Counted from the stretch's first letter, positions 45,937 to 55,618 are shown. The stretch: DNA of 64,000 nucleotides from Planctomycetales bacterium (GCA_028285345.1 JANQPT010000030.1:33945-97944); one strand, 5' to 3'. Notes: generated by a model not told the origin, from the sequence alone. Numbers and translations are program-made.

Positions 45937-46926
45937 CTACTTTGGTTCTACCGGCGGCCGTTGCTGGGCGACCGAGTAGTCGCGCTCTTCGATCTTGGGA
46001 TGGCCCCAAGGCCCATAGCTGTCAAATTCTTCGCACTGGTCGTCGCCCGGGAGAAAAGTCACTTCAATGCCATCAGGCCTGACGTCACAGCGATGGAAAC
46101 CAAAACGCGTGTCGGCATCCGGCCAACGCTCTGCAAGTTGCGGCGTGTTTCCAGCAGCCGGCGTGCGATAGATGCGGATGCCGTCGACGATTTGCACCGG
46201 CCGGCCGGTGTGGACGTGACCACAGAACAGCAGGTCGACGCGCGCCGCCTGCAGAAGTTGCCAGAGACGCCCCCGATGCGGCTGATCGATGGAAAAGTAC
46301 CAGTTGTCGTATTCGTCGGCCTTGGTCAGGTCCCAGGCTGGCTCGTCCGGCTGTTCCATGAACGGCCAGTAGTGCATCATCGCCACATGGTGCCGGGCGG
46401 GGGGCAGGTCGGGCAGCCGTTCCAGCAATCGCCAGAAACGTGCTTCCTGTGGCAAACCGGAACCGGCGACCGCGGCGAAAAAACCCGTAAAGCGGATGCC
46501 GCCCCAGAGGAACGTCCAGTGAATTGGGCCGAAGTAGGAAGCGAACAACCGCAACCGCGCTTCGGTCATGTTCCAATCCGGATCGTTCCAGGCCCAGCCC
46601 CGCGCTTCCCATTTCGGTTTCGCGCCGTTCTGCTTGGCGTGTTTGTTGCCGACGTCCATGTTGCCGGGAATCACGAACGTCGGAAACGGCAACTCGTCCA
46701 AGTCGTCCCGCGCCTGTTCGTATTCGAACTCGTGCGTTTCGCCGTCGCGTGTTAAGTCGCCGCCGTGCAACAGAAATTTGGCATCGATCGCCGCCATCTG
46801 CTGTTTGATCACCGCCCACCGCTGGTTGATCGCCGGCCGAAATCGATACGATCGCGCGGTCCCCATGTGATTGTCGTTGACGTGCAGGAACGTCCAAGAT
46901 TCATTGTCTCTTCGCGCGTCTGACAT
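45937..46926 (-). CDS. Metallophosphoesterase (calcineurin-like)
   Basis: The product has 329 residues with no signal peptide. The metal-binding blocks are in order: DNHMG (DxH), GGDLTRDG (GD), GNMD (variant of GNHD, with Met in place of His), HHVAMMHYWP and FCGHVHTG (GHxH). The missing His in GNMD is the proton donor in most members, so activity may be altered or the residue replaced. The family hydrolyses phosphomono- or diesters. It is followed by a CocE-type hydrolase gene 161 bases later on the same strand. Confidence 0.8.
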   Translation of the reverse strand: MSDARRDNESWTFLHVNDNHMGTARSYRFRPAINQRWAVIKQQMAAIDAKFLLHGGDLTRDGETHEFEYEQARDDLDELPFPTFVIPGNMDVGNKHAKQNGAKPKWEARGWAWNDPDWNMTEARLRLFASYFGPIHWTFLWGGIRFTGFFAAVAGSGLPQEARFWRLLERLPDLPPARHHVAMMHYWPFMEQPDEPAWDLTKADEYDNWYFSIDQPHRGRLWQLLQAARVDLLFCGHVHTGRPVQIVDGIRIYRTPAAGNTPQLAERWPDADTRFGFHRCDVRPDGIEVTFLPGDDQCEEFDSYGPWGHPKIEERDYSVAQQRPPVEPK

Positions 46927-47001
46927 CGCTATTCGTCTCGAGGCTGAAATGGGAGTCGCTGGAATTGAAGTGCCTGAACGAAGCCGGCACCTCTCTCTTT
47001 C

Positions 47002-48765
47002 TTATCGTGGACGTTTGAGGCTGGCCTCGCCGGCAGGCGGAATCACCGGCAGCTTGATTAACGTCATCGAGCCGGGTCCGTGGTGAATTGTTTGCGTCGC
47101 CTTTAACAGGACTGCGTCGTCATTTTGATTGGCAGCCGTATTGTGGTTGCGGTCATAGTTGGGAAAGTCGCTGCTGGTGACGTCGAGGCGGATGCGATGC
47201 CCGGGCAGGAATGCGTTCGACGTCGCATTCATCCGAATCGAGTAACGAACAACGCTGTCCCGCTCGATCTCCTGAGGCCGATCAAGGCCGTTACGATATC
47301 TGGCTCTGACCATTCCGAGCGAGACGTCACGTGCGAGACCGTCGGGGGCGACGTCGATCAACCGCACAAAAAAGTCGGTGTCGGCGGCCGAGGAGCTCGC
47401 ATACAGTTCGACCTGCGGATGGCCTGTGACTTCGATCCGTTCGGCCAGCGGCTCTGTTTGATAAACGAGAATGTCTCGACGATCTTGCAGCGGGCGTTGA
47501 TCGGTCGGGATTTGAAACAGCGCGGGACCATGCAAGGATGGGACGGGATCCTCGGGATCGTAAACGTAGCTATCCCGGCCGGATGCTTGGGGAGCCTCGC
47601 CGACCAACCGTCCGTTTCCGGAGGGAGTTTGTGCCCCGCCTTCACTGGTCAGGTAGTAAATCTGCTCGACTGCGCGACCCAGGGGCCATTTCGGTTCGTC
47701 CCTCCAACGATTGTCCCCCATCACAAATATGCGATAGGAGGCCGTGCGGTCGACGCCGTTGTCCTTGCCCTTGAGCCAGTAATCGAACCAGCGGATTTGT
47801 TCGGCCAACAGGTCGACGGCGGCTTCGGGTCCAAAATCCAGCTTGCCGATCCGGCGTTTCCCCATGCCCACATGCCCCCAGGGGCCAATAATCGTGCGGG
47901 ACCCGGTTCGTGCCCGTTCGTCGGCTGCCTGAGTCCGGATGGTTTGATCCAATAGTAGATGTCCGTTGCAGTGATCCCACCAACCGACGACGTTCAAATT
48001 GGGGACGGTTATCTTGTTAACGTCCTTGTGCAGCTTCCACGGATCGGTGTGCGGATGCGTCAGCCATTGCTGGACAAAGGGAGCCTCCTCCTCGAAGACC
48101 TCCTGCGGCAATTTGGAATATGGCAGGAATCTGAGCCAGCGGTCCGCGTTGGACTTCCAGTGCTGTCGGCCTTCGGCCCGCGTCGTGGTACCGGGCCGGC
48201 CGTTTTTGGCGCGCGTGTCGGGTGTCATGCCGGAGATCCACCAGTTCAGCCGGCGGCCGGGTCTTATCGTGCCGGGACCTTCCAAGTCGGTGTACCGGGC
48301 GGGAATGCTGAAGGCGGCCATCGCCACCAATGAGGGAGGACGCAGAGGCGCCGTCCGCCATTGCAAGAACGCATTGTACGATGCCCCAAACGTGCCGACT
48401 TTACCATTGCAGCCGGGGAGCTTCGCCGCCCATTCAACCGTGTCGTATCCGTCCTGAGCGTCGCGCGTTTCCGGACGGACGAACGATTCCCATTGGCCGC
48501 CCGACTCGTAGCGGCCGCGCGCATCTTGGCAGACCACGATGTATCCGGCTTTGACGAAACGCCCGAACCGTCGCCCTTTCTTGCTGTACGGCGTGCGCAT
48601 GACCAGTACCGGATAGGGGCCGCCGCGGTCCGGCCGATGCACGTCCGCACGAAGCACGACTCCGTCCCGCATAGGAACCGCGACGTTCGTTTCTGTGCGG
48701 ACCTGCAGATCGCCGGTTTGGGCAGGGCATACGAGACAAGTCAGCGAGATGATCAAGTGATTCAT
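47002..48765 (-). CDS. Secreted CocE/NonD-type alpha/beta hydrolase (S15-like)
   Basis: The product has 587 residues with a short signal-like N-terminus (NHLIISLTCLVCPAQTG). The alpha/beta-hydrolase nucleophile is Ser129 in GTFGASYNAFLQW; the PMRDGVVLRADVHRP opening and YIVVCQDARGRYESGG are strongly family-typical. Late in the core comes IGPWGHVG with the catalytic His, then a jelly-roll C-terminal domain (from about 380). Relatives cleave esters (cocaine esterase), acyl groups from glutaryl-antibiotics or X-Pro peptides; the substrate here is unknown. It is 18 bases downstream of a second metallophosphoesterase gene and may be co-transcribed with it. Confidence 0.85.
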   Translation of the reverse strand: MNHLIISLTCLVCPAQTGDLQVRTETNVAVPMRDGVVLRADVHRPDRGGPYPVLVMRTPYSKKGRRFGRFVKAGYIVVCQDARGRYESGGQWESFVRPETRDAQDGYDTVEWAAKLPGCNGKVGTFGASYNAFLQWRTAPLRPPSLVAMAAFSIPARYTDLEGPGTIRPGRRLNWWISGMTPDTRAKNGRPGTTTRAEGRQHWKSNADRWLRFLPYSKLPQEVFEEEAPFVQQWLTHPHTDPWKLHKDVNKITVPNLNVVGWWDHCNGHLLLDQTIRTQAADERARTGSRTIIGPWGHVGMGKRRIGKLDFGPEAAVDLLAEQIRWFDYWLKGKDNGVDRTASYRIFVMGDNRWRDEPKWPLGRAVEQIYYLTSEGGAQTPSGNGRLVGEAPQASGRDSYVYDPEDPVPSLHGPALFQIPTDQRPLQDRRDILVYQTEPLAERIEVTGHPQVELYASSSAADTDFFVRLIDVAPDGLARDVSLGMVRARYRNGLDRPQEIERDSVVRYSIRMNATSNAFLPGHRIRLDVTSSDFPNYDRNHNTAANQNDDAVLLKATQTIHHGPGSMTLIKLPVIPPAGEASLKRPR

Positions 48766-48783
48766 TTATGAGGCGAACTCTCA

Positions 48784-49968
48784 CTATGTCGGTTTTTGCG
48801 GCATCATCTGAAACGGGCCGCTGATGCGAATCGTCCGCTCTGCTTTAGCGTACCATCCTTGCGGAGCATGTTGTGACGTGTGGAGATAGCATTGTACGCG
48901 CACGCGGTCGGAGCCGTCCGTAAACGTCAGCAGTCGGCTCATGGGCAACGTTGTCTTACGGGCGTGAAAGCGGCTCAGCGCCGCGCAGTTGATGAAGTTG
49001 ACGTTCCATTTGCGCTCAATATGTGTGCGGCCCCCCTTGCGATCATCGGGATTGGTATGTGTGTGGCCGCCGAACCAGATGTCGATGGCATTTGGATTGG
49101 CGGCCAGAAACTTCTCGAACGCCTCTGCGTCCGGACGGTCGTCCAGCCAATAGAGATAGGATGCCCCCCGGGGGCCGCCGGCCGGAAAGTACCCGTGATA
49201 ATGGCTGACGTATTTTCCGCTGTCGGTTTTGCGAAACCCCTCCCACGGCCCGGAGGCGACAGTCGTTTCCTTAAGCATCTGATGATGCGCGGAAACGATG
49301 ACCGCATCAGGATTCTCGGCAACGGCTTGCTTCCACCACTGAAAGGTCTCGGAGGTGACGGCTCCGGCCGGATAACCGCCCCGTTTGCCGCGACCGACCG
49401 GAGGCCCGCCGTCATTGCGGTCGCTCATTACCAAAAACAATAGATTTCCGACACGAAAGCTGTACCGCTCCCAAGTCCCGCTGACTGGATAGGGCCGCCG
49501 GTCGGCATGGACGCCGGAGTGCTCTGAATTCTCGCCGGTCGGATCGACCCATTTGCGAAACCACCACTGCGCCGGCTCTCCGGGACCTGAGGCATCGTGG
49601 TTGCCGGCCAGGTTGTAAAAATCCTCTCTGCGGTGTTGCTTGGCCGCCGCAAATTGCCGGATGACCTCGCGTCCCTCGTTATCGTCGGGCGAACTCTGAT
49701 TGCCGGACAGGTCTCCGACATGCAGCGCCACATCCCATTCGAACGGCGGGCCGCCCTCGTCGCCGCCCTGCTCTGTTTGCCGGATGGCATCGGCCAAACT
49801 TTCCCGCTGATGCCGCAGGTCGGTGCCCACATGCGAATCGCCGCAAGCCCACAATCGGAATTGGGCCGGCTTGGTGCCTTCGTTTCCCAATACGTACAAA
49901 CCGGGCGAAGCCAGTATGCCGGCGGATGCCGCCCACAAGGGTGATGCCAGGAAATCACGTCGTTGCAT
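48784..49968 (-). CDS. Tat-exported metallophosphoesterase
   Basis: The product has 394 residues. The N-terminus QRRDFLASPLWAASAGILASP is a twin-arginine signal. The metal blocks are complete: CGDSHVGTD, HVGDLSGNQ, NLAGNHDASG, SAHHQM and FGGHTHTNPD. It should act in the periplasm, probably releasing phosphate from organic phosphates; the exact substrate is unknown. It is the first of two same-strand genes (CocE-like hydrolase 18 bases after). Unlike the other phosphoesterase at 45937, its GNHD is intact. Confidence 0.85.
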   Translation of the reverse strand: MQRRDFLASPLWAASAGILASPGLYVLGNEGTKPAQFRLWACGDSHVGTDLRHQRESLADAIRQTEQGGDEGGPPFEWDVALHVGDLSGNQSSPDDNEGREVIRQFAAAKQHRREDFYNLAGNHDASGPGEPAQWWFRKWVDPTGENSEHSGVHADRRPYPVSGTWERYSFRVGNLLFLVMSDRNDGGPPVGRGKRGGYPAGAVTSETFQWWKQAVAENPDAVIVSAHHQMLKETTVASGPWEGFRKTDSGKYVSHYHGYFPAGGPRGASYLYWLDDRPDAEAFEKFLAANPNAIDIWFGGHTHTNPDDRKGGRTHIERKWNVNFINCAALSRFHARKTTLPMSRLLTFTDGSDRVRVQCYLHTSQHAPQGWYAKAERTIRISGPFQMMPQKPT

Positions 49969-50082
49969 GCCGTATCTTCTACAACTGGATTCAAAACGCT
50001 CTGACGCGTGTCAACTGCCTATTGGATGACAATGTCTTGAACAAGCGCAACCGGGTTTTGAAACTGGTTTTCGGCAGTCCGG

Positions 50083-51516
50083 TTACTGCTTCAGGAATGC
50101 GTCGATTTGCCCACTCAGCTTGCTGATGATGGCGGCTGAGGCCGGATCTTGAATTCTATTGGTCATCTCGTAGGGATCCGCCAATAAATCGTATAACTCG
50201 TCCATGCCTTTCAGGTCGTTGTAACGGATATACTTCCAACGTTTCGTGCGGATCGCTTTGTATCCCATTTTGTACACGCGGGGAAACACGGTATCGGTGT
50301 TGTACTCCACCAGAAACGAATCGCGCCAGTCGGTGACTTTTTGACCTTTCAATAGTGGAACCAAGCTGCGGCCGTCCATTTCAGGAACATCGTTGACGCC
50401 GGCCAAATCCAACAGCGTCGGCGCCAGGTCGATACTGAGCGCGAACTCGTCGCAGAGACGGCCCGCTTTCGCGAGTGGGGGATAGCGGACGAGCAAGGGA
50501 ATCCGCAGCGCCTCTTCGTAGGCTAGCCGCCGCTCCACGCTGAGTCCGTGCTCGCCATACCAATACCCATGATCGCTGGCCACGACAAACACGGTATTGT
50601 CCAATTGACCCGCCGACTGGAGTGCTTCGAGCAGTGCACCGACACCTTCATCAATTCCAGCCAACATCCGCAATCGGTCGCGTACGGTCTCATCCGGCGT
50701 GCCAGTTTCCACTCCAAGGGGCGGCAAGTCGCCGATCTCTCGTTGCAGCGCAGGCTTATCCGAAAGTTGACCGGAGACGTTCAGCCGCCGCGGGATAGCG
50801 TTCTCGCGGTACAAGTCCTTGTGTCGCGGCGCCGGCATGAACCGCGCTGCGGAGGGATCGGAGATACTGCCGTCATCGCGTTGCACCAATTCCGGATGAA
50901 GCGCCTTGTGCGCCAAGTAGAGACAAAACGGTTTTTTCCGTGCTTGAGATACAAATTCGACCGCTAATTTGTTCAACACGTCGGTCGTATGGCCGGAATG
51001 CCGAACCCGCTTGCCGTCGATGTTGAGCGTCGGATCGAATGATGTCCCTTGGCCCTTCAAACAGGCCCACCTGTCGAAGCCGGGACGAGCGGTGTCGTCG
51101 TTTCCCATGTGCCATTTGCCGATATAGGCGGTTTCGTAGCCCGCTTTTTGCAGATAGCGCGGAAACGTCTTGAGGCGGTGGCTTTGCTCGCTGCGGTTGA
51201 TGTTATCCAGAATCCCGTGGTTGTGCGTGTATAGGCCTGTGAGCAGACAGGCGCGAACCGGTGAGCAAAGCGGCGTTGTGCAAAACGCATTGCGAAACCG
51301 AACGCCTTCGTTTGCAATCCGGTCGATTGCCGGCGTTCGTACAAACGGATGCCCTGTGCATCCGAGTTCGTCCCAGCGCAGATCGTCAACCAGCACCACG
51401 ACGAAGTTTGGTCGCGACTGCTCCCGCTCATCCTCGGCCCGGCAAACACCGGCGATTAGAACGACGAGGATCAGTTGCAGAGTCTTCACACAGTCGGATC
51501 GAAAGGTTCGCTGCAC
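50083..51516 (-). CDS. Secreted sulfatase (formylglycine type)
   Basis: The product has 477 residues; a GTG at residue 10 is an alternative start. The hydrophobic leader (LQLILVVLIAGVCRA) suggests export or lipidation. The maturation motif is C-S-P-V-R with Cys84, the residue converted to formylglycine, in TTPLCSPVRACLLTG. The metal site DD (44-45) and the later segments YIGKWHMG and DHGYWYGEHG fit type I sulfatases. It would cleave sulfate esters from polysaccharides outside the cytoplasm, a common planctomycete trait. The exact glycan is not readable. The formylglycine-generating enzyme is not in the window. Confidence 0.92.
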   Translation of the reverse strand: MQRTFRSDCVKTLQLILVVLIAGVCRAEDEREQSRPNFVVVLVDDLRWDELGCTGHPFVRTPAIDRIANEGVRFRNAFCTTPLCSPVRACLLTGLYTHNHGILDNINRSEQSHRLKTFPRYLQKAGYETAYIGKWHMGNDDTARPGFDRWACLKGQGTSFDPTLNIDGKRVRHSGHTTDVLNKLAVEFVSQARKKPFCLYLAHKALHPELVQRDDGSISDPSAARFMPAPRHKDLYRENAIPRRLNVSGQLSDKPALQREIGDLPPLGVETGTPDETVRDRLRMLAGIDEGVGALLEALQSAGQLDNTVFVVASDHGYWYGEHGLSVERRLAYEEALRIPLLVRYPPLAKAGRLCDEFALSIDLAPTLLDLAGVNDVPEMDGRSLVPLLKGQKVTDWRDSFLVEYNTDTVFPRVYKMGYKAIRTKRWKYIRYNDLKGMDELYDLLADPYEMTNRIQDPASAAIISKLSGQIDAFLKQ

Positions 51517-52388
51517 TGCATATCTCCAAGTGATGAGTCATCAGTGGGGAACCACCCCACAGTAGCATCACACGTGCCCCTGCTCAACGTCGTGCGTCGA
51601 TCCCTCCTTTTCAGTCTTTTCAGTGGCCGATGGGCATCGCACAATTGCTCTCAGGCGCTGAGATCGATAGTCATCTTGAGACTGCGAGATTGTCACCTTG
51701 CCGTTGTGCGCGACGGTCGCTCATTTTCCACGGTTGCCGTCATGCGCCCTGATCCACCATGTTGAACAATCCTCGCTTCCAAACTCGGATATCCATTTCG
51801 CACCGGTGACCTGCCCCCAAGGACGGTACCACCTCTTATGATAGTTCCTGCATAGTATGAATTCGGTCGTGCTGAAATACTAAGAGTCGTTGTTACCGTG
51901 ATTGAGCCTTCGCAAACACTCTGCAGCGGGAAGAGTCCGATGCCTGCAAGAGCTGTACCGAATCGAACATTCTTATCGAACAGCAACGGTCTTCACAGAG
52001 TTTGGTGTCTCATTTGTTGAGTTACTATTTGAGGAGCGCGGCCGCAGGCCGCCGAACTAGGCACCGCTAACCCAACGACCTCCCAACATTCGTTTTGAGT
52101 TGACATTCACTCAGCGTAACCTGCCTCATGGATTCCTATTCTTCGGACCATTGAAACGAGGAGCCGAGATACGTTGCTACGCTGACTTCTACATCGATTG
52201 CATTCATTGACTGGCGTTGGAATGGCGAGTATTGTCAGAAGATTGATGGTTTCCGCTGATCGCGGTGTGCGAACGCGAAGACGTTTTAGGAGCGTTACTA
52301 AATGCGGATCATCGTCTGGCACCAATCTCTTTGCGTGTTGCTCGGTCAATCTGAGCGCGCCATCCAAGCGAACTCGATCCTTAGCAAC
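51517..52388. other. 872-bp region without a supported gene
   Basis: Only short random-looking frames are present (for example 51693-51986 minus, 97 residues from TTG with a weak signal-like start). A compact hairpin is at 52038-52052. The last part includes the promoter side of the next gene. Confidence 0.4.
52038..52052. repeat. Compact GC hairpin (6-bp perfect stem)
   Basis: GCGGCC-GCA-GGCCGC forms a tight perfect stem-loop in a stretch that is otherwise mixed. There is no T-run. It is in the centre of a gene-free region and its role is unknown. Confidence 0.35.
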
Positions 52389-54710
52389 ATGAGGACGAGA
52401 GTTTCGCTGCTACTCTTTTTCTTGGTCGTGTCGGTATGGGTGGAGCCGATCGATGCGGCGTCGGGATCCTCAATTGATAAGGCTGCAACAAGTCTGCACA
52501 TTTCGGCAAAGATCGACGGTACAGATGAGTTGCACATCTCGCATCAAGCGGCGCTGTGGGATCACGGGTCTTGGGGCTGGCCAACTGATGTGAAGATCAA
52601 TGGACAGCCGTGGTCACCGCGCAAACTACGTGTGCTCAAGGTTGGTCCGAACACACCGTTCCTACGACCTGATATCGAACTGGCGGGAGCAACAATACGA
52701 AAAATTCGCGGTCGGGGTACGGTGAAGTTGGGTTGCGGACCAAATGGCTTGATCATCGGCTTCAATGACGAAGGGCAAAACGGTGCCGCAACATACGAAG
52801 TCATAATCTTGTTCGCTGATCCAATCTGCAAGCAATCCCAACGTCTGATCGACAACCTGAAATCTGAATCCGATCAACCGATGAAGACGGTTGAATTGGA
52901 CATTCAGGCGAAGATCGACGGCGCCGACGCTGTTCACATTTCTTCGGATAGGGCCGAGTGGGCTCATTACGAAGCAAGTTGGCCCCAAAATGTTTCGCTC
53001 AACGGCCGCAGTTGGGACGCACGGGTGAAGTCTGAGCTCCTTGCGACGCCAAATGCTTTTTTCCCAGCTGGAATCAATGTGTCGGCCGCCGAGTTGATCG
53101 AGAAGAAAGGGCGAGGAGCTGTCCAACTCTTCCCGACTGACGATCGATTGACGATTCGATTTGACGATCGACAGCCCTCAGGGGCCGGTGATTACCTTGC
53201 TCGCGTTCGCATCCCCATCACTCAGCTTTGGCGTGTGGAAATTCAGTGTGACGAACCCGCACATGTTTTCGGCGCTCAACTGAACATCGTTCGCTATGAG
53301 GGGAGTGAAGATCGTCCGAAGGTCGTTTCAAGTCAGCACGTGTTTGATCGACGCGGTCGCACAATCGTTGCGTTACCGCGCGGCTCGTACCGGTTTGAGG
53401 TTCAACATCAACCTCGGCCAAACGTTGTCGTGGCTCTGAAGAGCGGCCGCGTGAACGTAGAATCGCCGGCAAGGGTCAGGCTTCGTGCTGTTAAAGTTCC
53501 AACACCAAGAATGATGGTGAGCGGTCGCCGAGGACTGGAGCTGACGCAGTTGGCGGTCCGTTCGATCCTGCCTACCGGCGCAGTGGAATGGAAACGACGT
53601 TCACGGGCAAACCGCGTCTCGTTGGTACTTTCACCCGACGAGACCTATCGCGTGCGAGCCTTTGGAAGCCGTGGTTCGATTCACGCCGCCTTGTGGAAAG
53701 AGCTGAAAACCGGCGAAATTCGTCGGATCACGGAACCTGAAGAGCAATTGACGCGGTGCTTCTTTGACTGGCACGCGGAAGCATTGCGCCACTCTCGGGC
53801 CGGGGTGAAGCTAGTCTTTCCCGACTCAACTCACGAGTTCCCTGTCACCACGAAGACGCAATTCTTAACGAATCGTCGATTTGTTGCTCTTGGATATGGG
53901 TTCCAACTCAAGAACGGTCGCAAGATTGTTTTTCATCCTCGTGGCTATGTATTGCCTGAAGCACAGTCCGACCATAGGTTCGAGTTGGGTGGCCCGCTTG
54001 TCGGTCGCGCGACTGCCGCGATTTTGACGAACGAAAAACTGGGGAGTCCCAATGCAAAACAGCTATGGGCAGACATCAGCGCGGTCGACCCGAAAGGACA
54101 CATCCTAGATACGCGTGAATCGACCGTCGACTGGAAGTGGGAAGTGAAAATGCGCGACGGCGAAGCGCCGCCAAAGCATCCTCTATCCGCGGCTGCTCTC
54201 CAACGATTGGGAAAGCCCTCTGATACGGTTCTCCTTGCTGCTCGTTTTCACTTGAATAAGCCCGTGGAATGGCTTCTACCCCCCGAAGGCTTCGTACCCC
54301 GCCAATCGAATCGCGTCTCGACAACTGGCCCAGCTTATATGGATTGGCGGACGACCGCATATTTGGCCAAGGTCGAGCGGAGCCTTCGTGAAATTGCTAG
54401 AGAGCGTGAATTACCGGTCGGGTCGTCGTACCGTGTTACGCTGACATGGTGGTTGAACAGCGGTGCCGTTGGTGGTCATGGCGGAACCACAATGCCTCTG
54501 AGCGGTATGGTGGACGATTTCAGTTGGTTTTCGCACCCGTGGGCGTTGTCGCATGAATTGCTACACGGGTTTGGTTATGGGCACAATCCTGATATGGAAC
54601 GTACCGACGGCGTGATCCAGCGGCGTTTTGAGGAACATCGGTGGTTCGCCGCGGATCATCCGGAATTCGTTCCCGACTTTTTCGCCAAGCAAAACGCGGC
54701 GTCCAAATAG
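52389..54710 (+). CDS. Secreted protein with duplicated beta domains and metzincin-like zinc motif
   Basis: The ATG at 52389 is chosen because it starts a clean signal peptide (RTRVSLLLFFLVVSVWVEPIDA); the product has 773 residues. Two similar domains follow: about 35-155 (ISAKIDGTDELHISHQAALW, later VKINGQPW) and about 170-285 (IQAKIDGADAVHISSDRAEW, later VSLNGRSW), probably carbohydrate- or protein-binding beta-sandwiches. Then come a beta-rich region (about 300-430) and an unassigned part. At 722-732 is HELLHGFGYGH, the HExxHxxGxxH zinc motif of metzincin peptidases, followed closely by NPDME. A hydrolase outside the cell is a fair inference, although no peptidase family is recognised. The frame continues past the stop into another domain relic. 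Confidence 0.7.
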   Translation: MRTRVSLLLFFLVVSVWVEPIDAASGSSIDKAATSLHISAKIDGTDELHISHQAALWDHGSWGWPTDVKINGQPWSPRKLRVLKVGPNTPFLRPDIELAGATIRKIRGRGTVKLGCGPNGLIIGFNDEGQNGAATYEVIILFADPICKQSQRLIDNLKSESDQPMKTVELDIQAKIDGADAVHISSDRAEWAHYEASWPQNVSLNGRSWDARVKSELLATPNAFFPAGINVSAAELIEKKGRGAVQLFPTDDRLTIRFDDRQPSGAGDYLARVRIPITQLWRVEIQCDEPAHVFGAQLNIVRYEGSEDRPKVVSSQHVFDRRGRTIVALPRGSYRFEVQHQPRPNVVVALKSGRVNVESPARVRLRAVKVPTPRMMVSGRRGLELTQLAVRSILPTGAVEWKRRSRANRVSLVLSPDETYRVRAFGSRGSIHAALWKELKTGEIRRITEPEEQLTRCFFDWHAEALRHSRAGVKLVFPDSTHEFPVTTKTQFLTNRRFVALGYGFQLKNGRKIVFHPRGYVLPEAQSDHRFELGGPLVGRATAAILTNEKLGSPNAKQLWADISAVDPKGHILDTRESTVDWKWEVKMRDGEAPPKHPLSAAALQRLGKPSDTVLLAARFHLNKPVEWLLPPEGFVPRQSNRVSTTGPAYMDWRTTAYLAKVERSLREIARERELPVGSSYRVTLTWWLNSGAVGGHGGTTMPLSGMVDDFSWFSHPWALSHELLHGFGYGHNPDMERTDGVIQRRFEEHRWFAADHPEFVPDFFAKQNAASK

Positions 54711-55049
54711 ATGCGCGGCAAGACAATCGACTTGCTCGACCCCGTCGACTTGAAACCCGTCGCCCTGCTCGGCGAATGGAAGTTGCAACACGGCGTGCCG
54801 CTCACGCCGGTGTTAAGTGGCCCTCGATTGAAGCTGCGCGTCGGAGCCTCGTCTGCATGTGGGTTGTTAATGAAACTCGCACCACTGAAGGGCCACGATA
54901 CGCTGAGCATCGGAATTGTTGTACGTGAGGACAACATCAGACCCACGGCAGCGCTCGATGGCTGGCTTGGACGGGCGTGCGGTTTGCATCATTGAGATGG
55001 TCATGGTGGCGAAACGGTTTGGTGCGTTCTTCGCGATGCGTCGGTCTAA
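54711..55049 (+). pseudogene. Relic of a DUF1080-like planctomycete domain, in frame after the metzincin-like gene
   Basis: The 94-codon frame starts right after the TAG of the previous gene and in the same frame. It reads IDLLDPVDLKPVALLGEWKL, then KLAPLKGHDTLSIGIVV and ALDGW. This closely follows a planctomycete domain pattern ('DLLxLVDPxxDxxxGxWxL ... GxDxLxxGLxV ... LDGW ... G'). A TGA (54993-54995) interrupts it at CGLHH, but the same frame resumes as DGHGGETVW, the expected next block, until TAA at 55047-55049. Hence it is an eroded domain with at least one in-frame stop, not a functional gene. Whether it was once fused to the metzincin-like protein is open. Confidence 0.5.
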
Positions 55050-55363
55050 CGATCCGACGCAGCTTGGCCGTCCCCAAGACTGTTGACGATGGTGAAGACC
55101 TCAGCGGACGCGCTATCCGATCGACAACAGGTCGGCATCTCGGCCGGGACCATTCTCGCCGTCGATCCTTCGAGTGTAATGTGAGCGAGTCATAAGCAGG
55201 CCGACGCAGGTTCGGTGGGGCAATCAGTCGCTGTGACGTCGGTGTGGCCGTTTCAAGTTCGACCAGCGGCGACTTTGCGGTCGGTCGCGAACACCGACAC
55301 GGGGTTTCGAGTTCATGTCCTTCGGGCCGCGCCGGCTTCCGAGAGTCGATCCCCACCGCGTTG
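55050..55363. other. 314-bp region, no supported feature
   Basis: It follows the domain relic and precedes the end of a small minus-strand gene. It may hold further decayed sequence from the same domain, but I cannot align it. Confidence 0.35.
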
Positions 55364-55549
55364 TCATTCCGTGCGGTCCGAATTGGGACTGTAGCTAATC
55401 TCCATACCTATGGCACCAGCTGCGCCCACGATAGCGGCCGTAATCAGCATGGCGCTCTTCTCGATGCCAAGAGTAAAGTTGAAGTTGGCGATCGGGCCTA
55501 AAATGAGAGTCACACCAAGGACAAGAACGATGGAACCTGTTGTCTTCAT
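55364..55549 (-). CDS. Small two-helix membrane protein
   Basis: The ATG at 55549 has GGAG eight bases before it, giving 61 residues; the longer frame from 55591 lacks such support. Two hydrophobic segments (TGSIVLVLGVTLILGPIANF and SAMLITAAIVGAAGAIGMEI) are joined by a short polar turn. I know no family. It starts 69 bases after the stop of the large kinase gene on the same strand, so it may be co-transcribed, possibly as an accessory or as a free-standing small protein. Confidence 0.55.
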   Translation of the reverse strand: MKTTGSIVLVLGVTLILGPIANFNFTLGIEKSAMLITAAIVGAAGAIGMEISYSPNSDRTE

Positions 55550-55618
55550 GCGATGTTCTCCGTCTGGTAGTGGAGAGTAATATACGCACAAATCTCTACT
55601 TCATATCTGATTTTGGAC

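Noticed and set aside
45835..46755. 306-residue plus-strand frame opposite the first phosphoesterase
   Set aside because: It overlaps a gene with all the metallophosphoesterase blocks and has no support of its own.
51693..51986. 97-residue minus-strand frame with a weak signal-like start
   Set aside because: It has a TTG start without a ribosome-binding site and a random-looking rest; not enough to call a gene.
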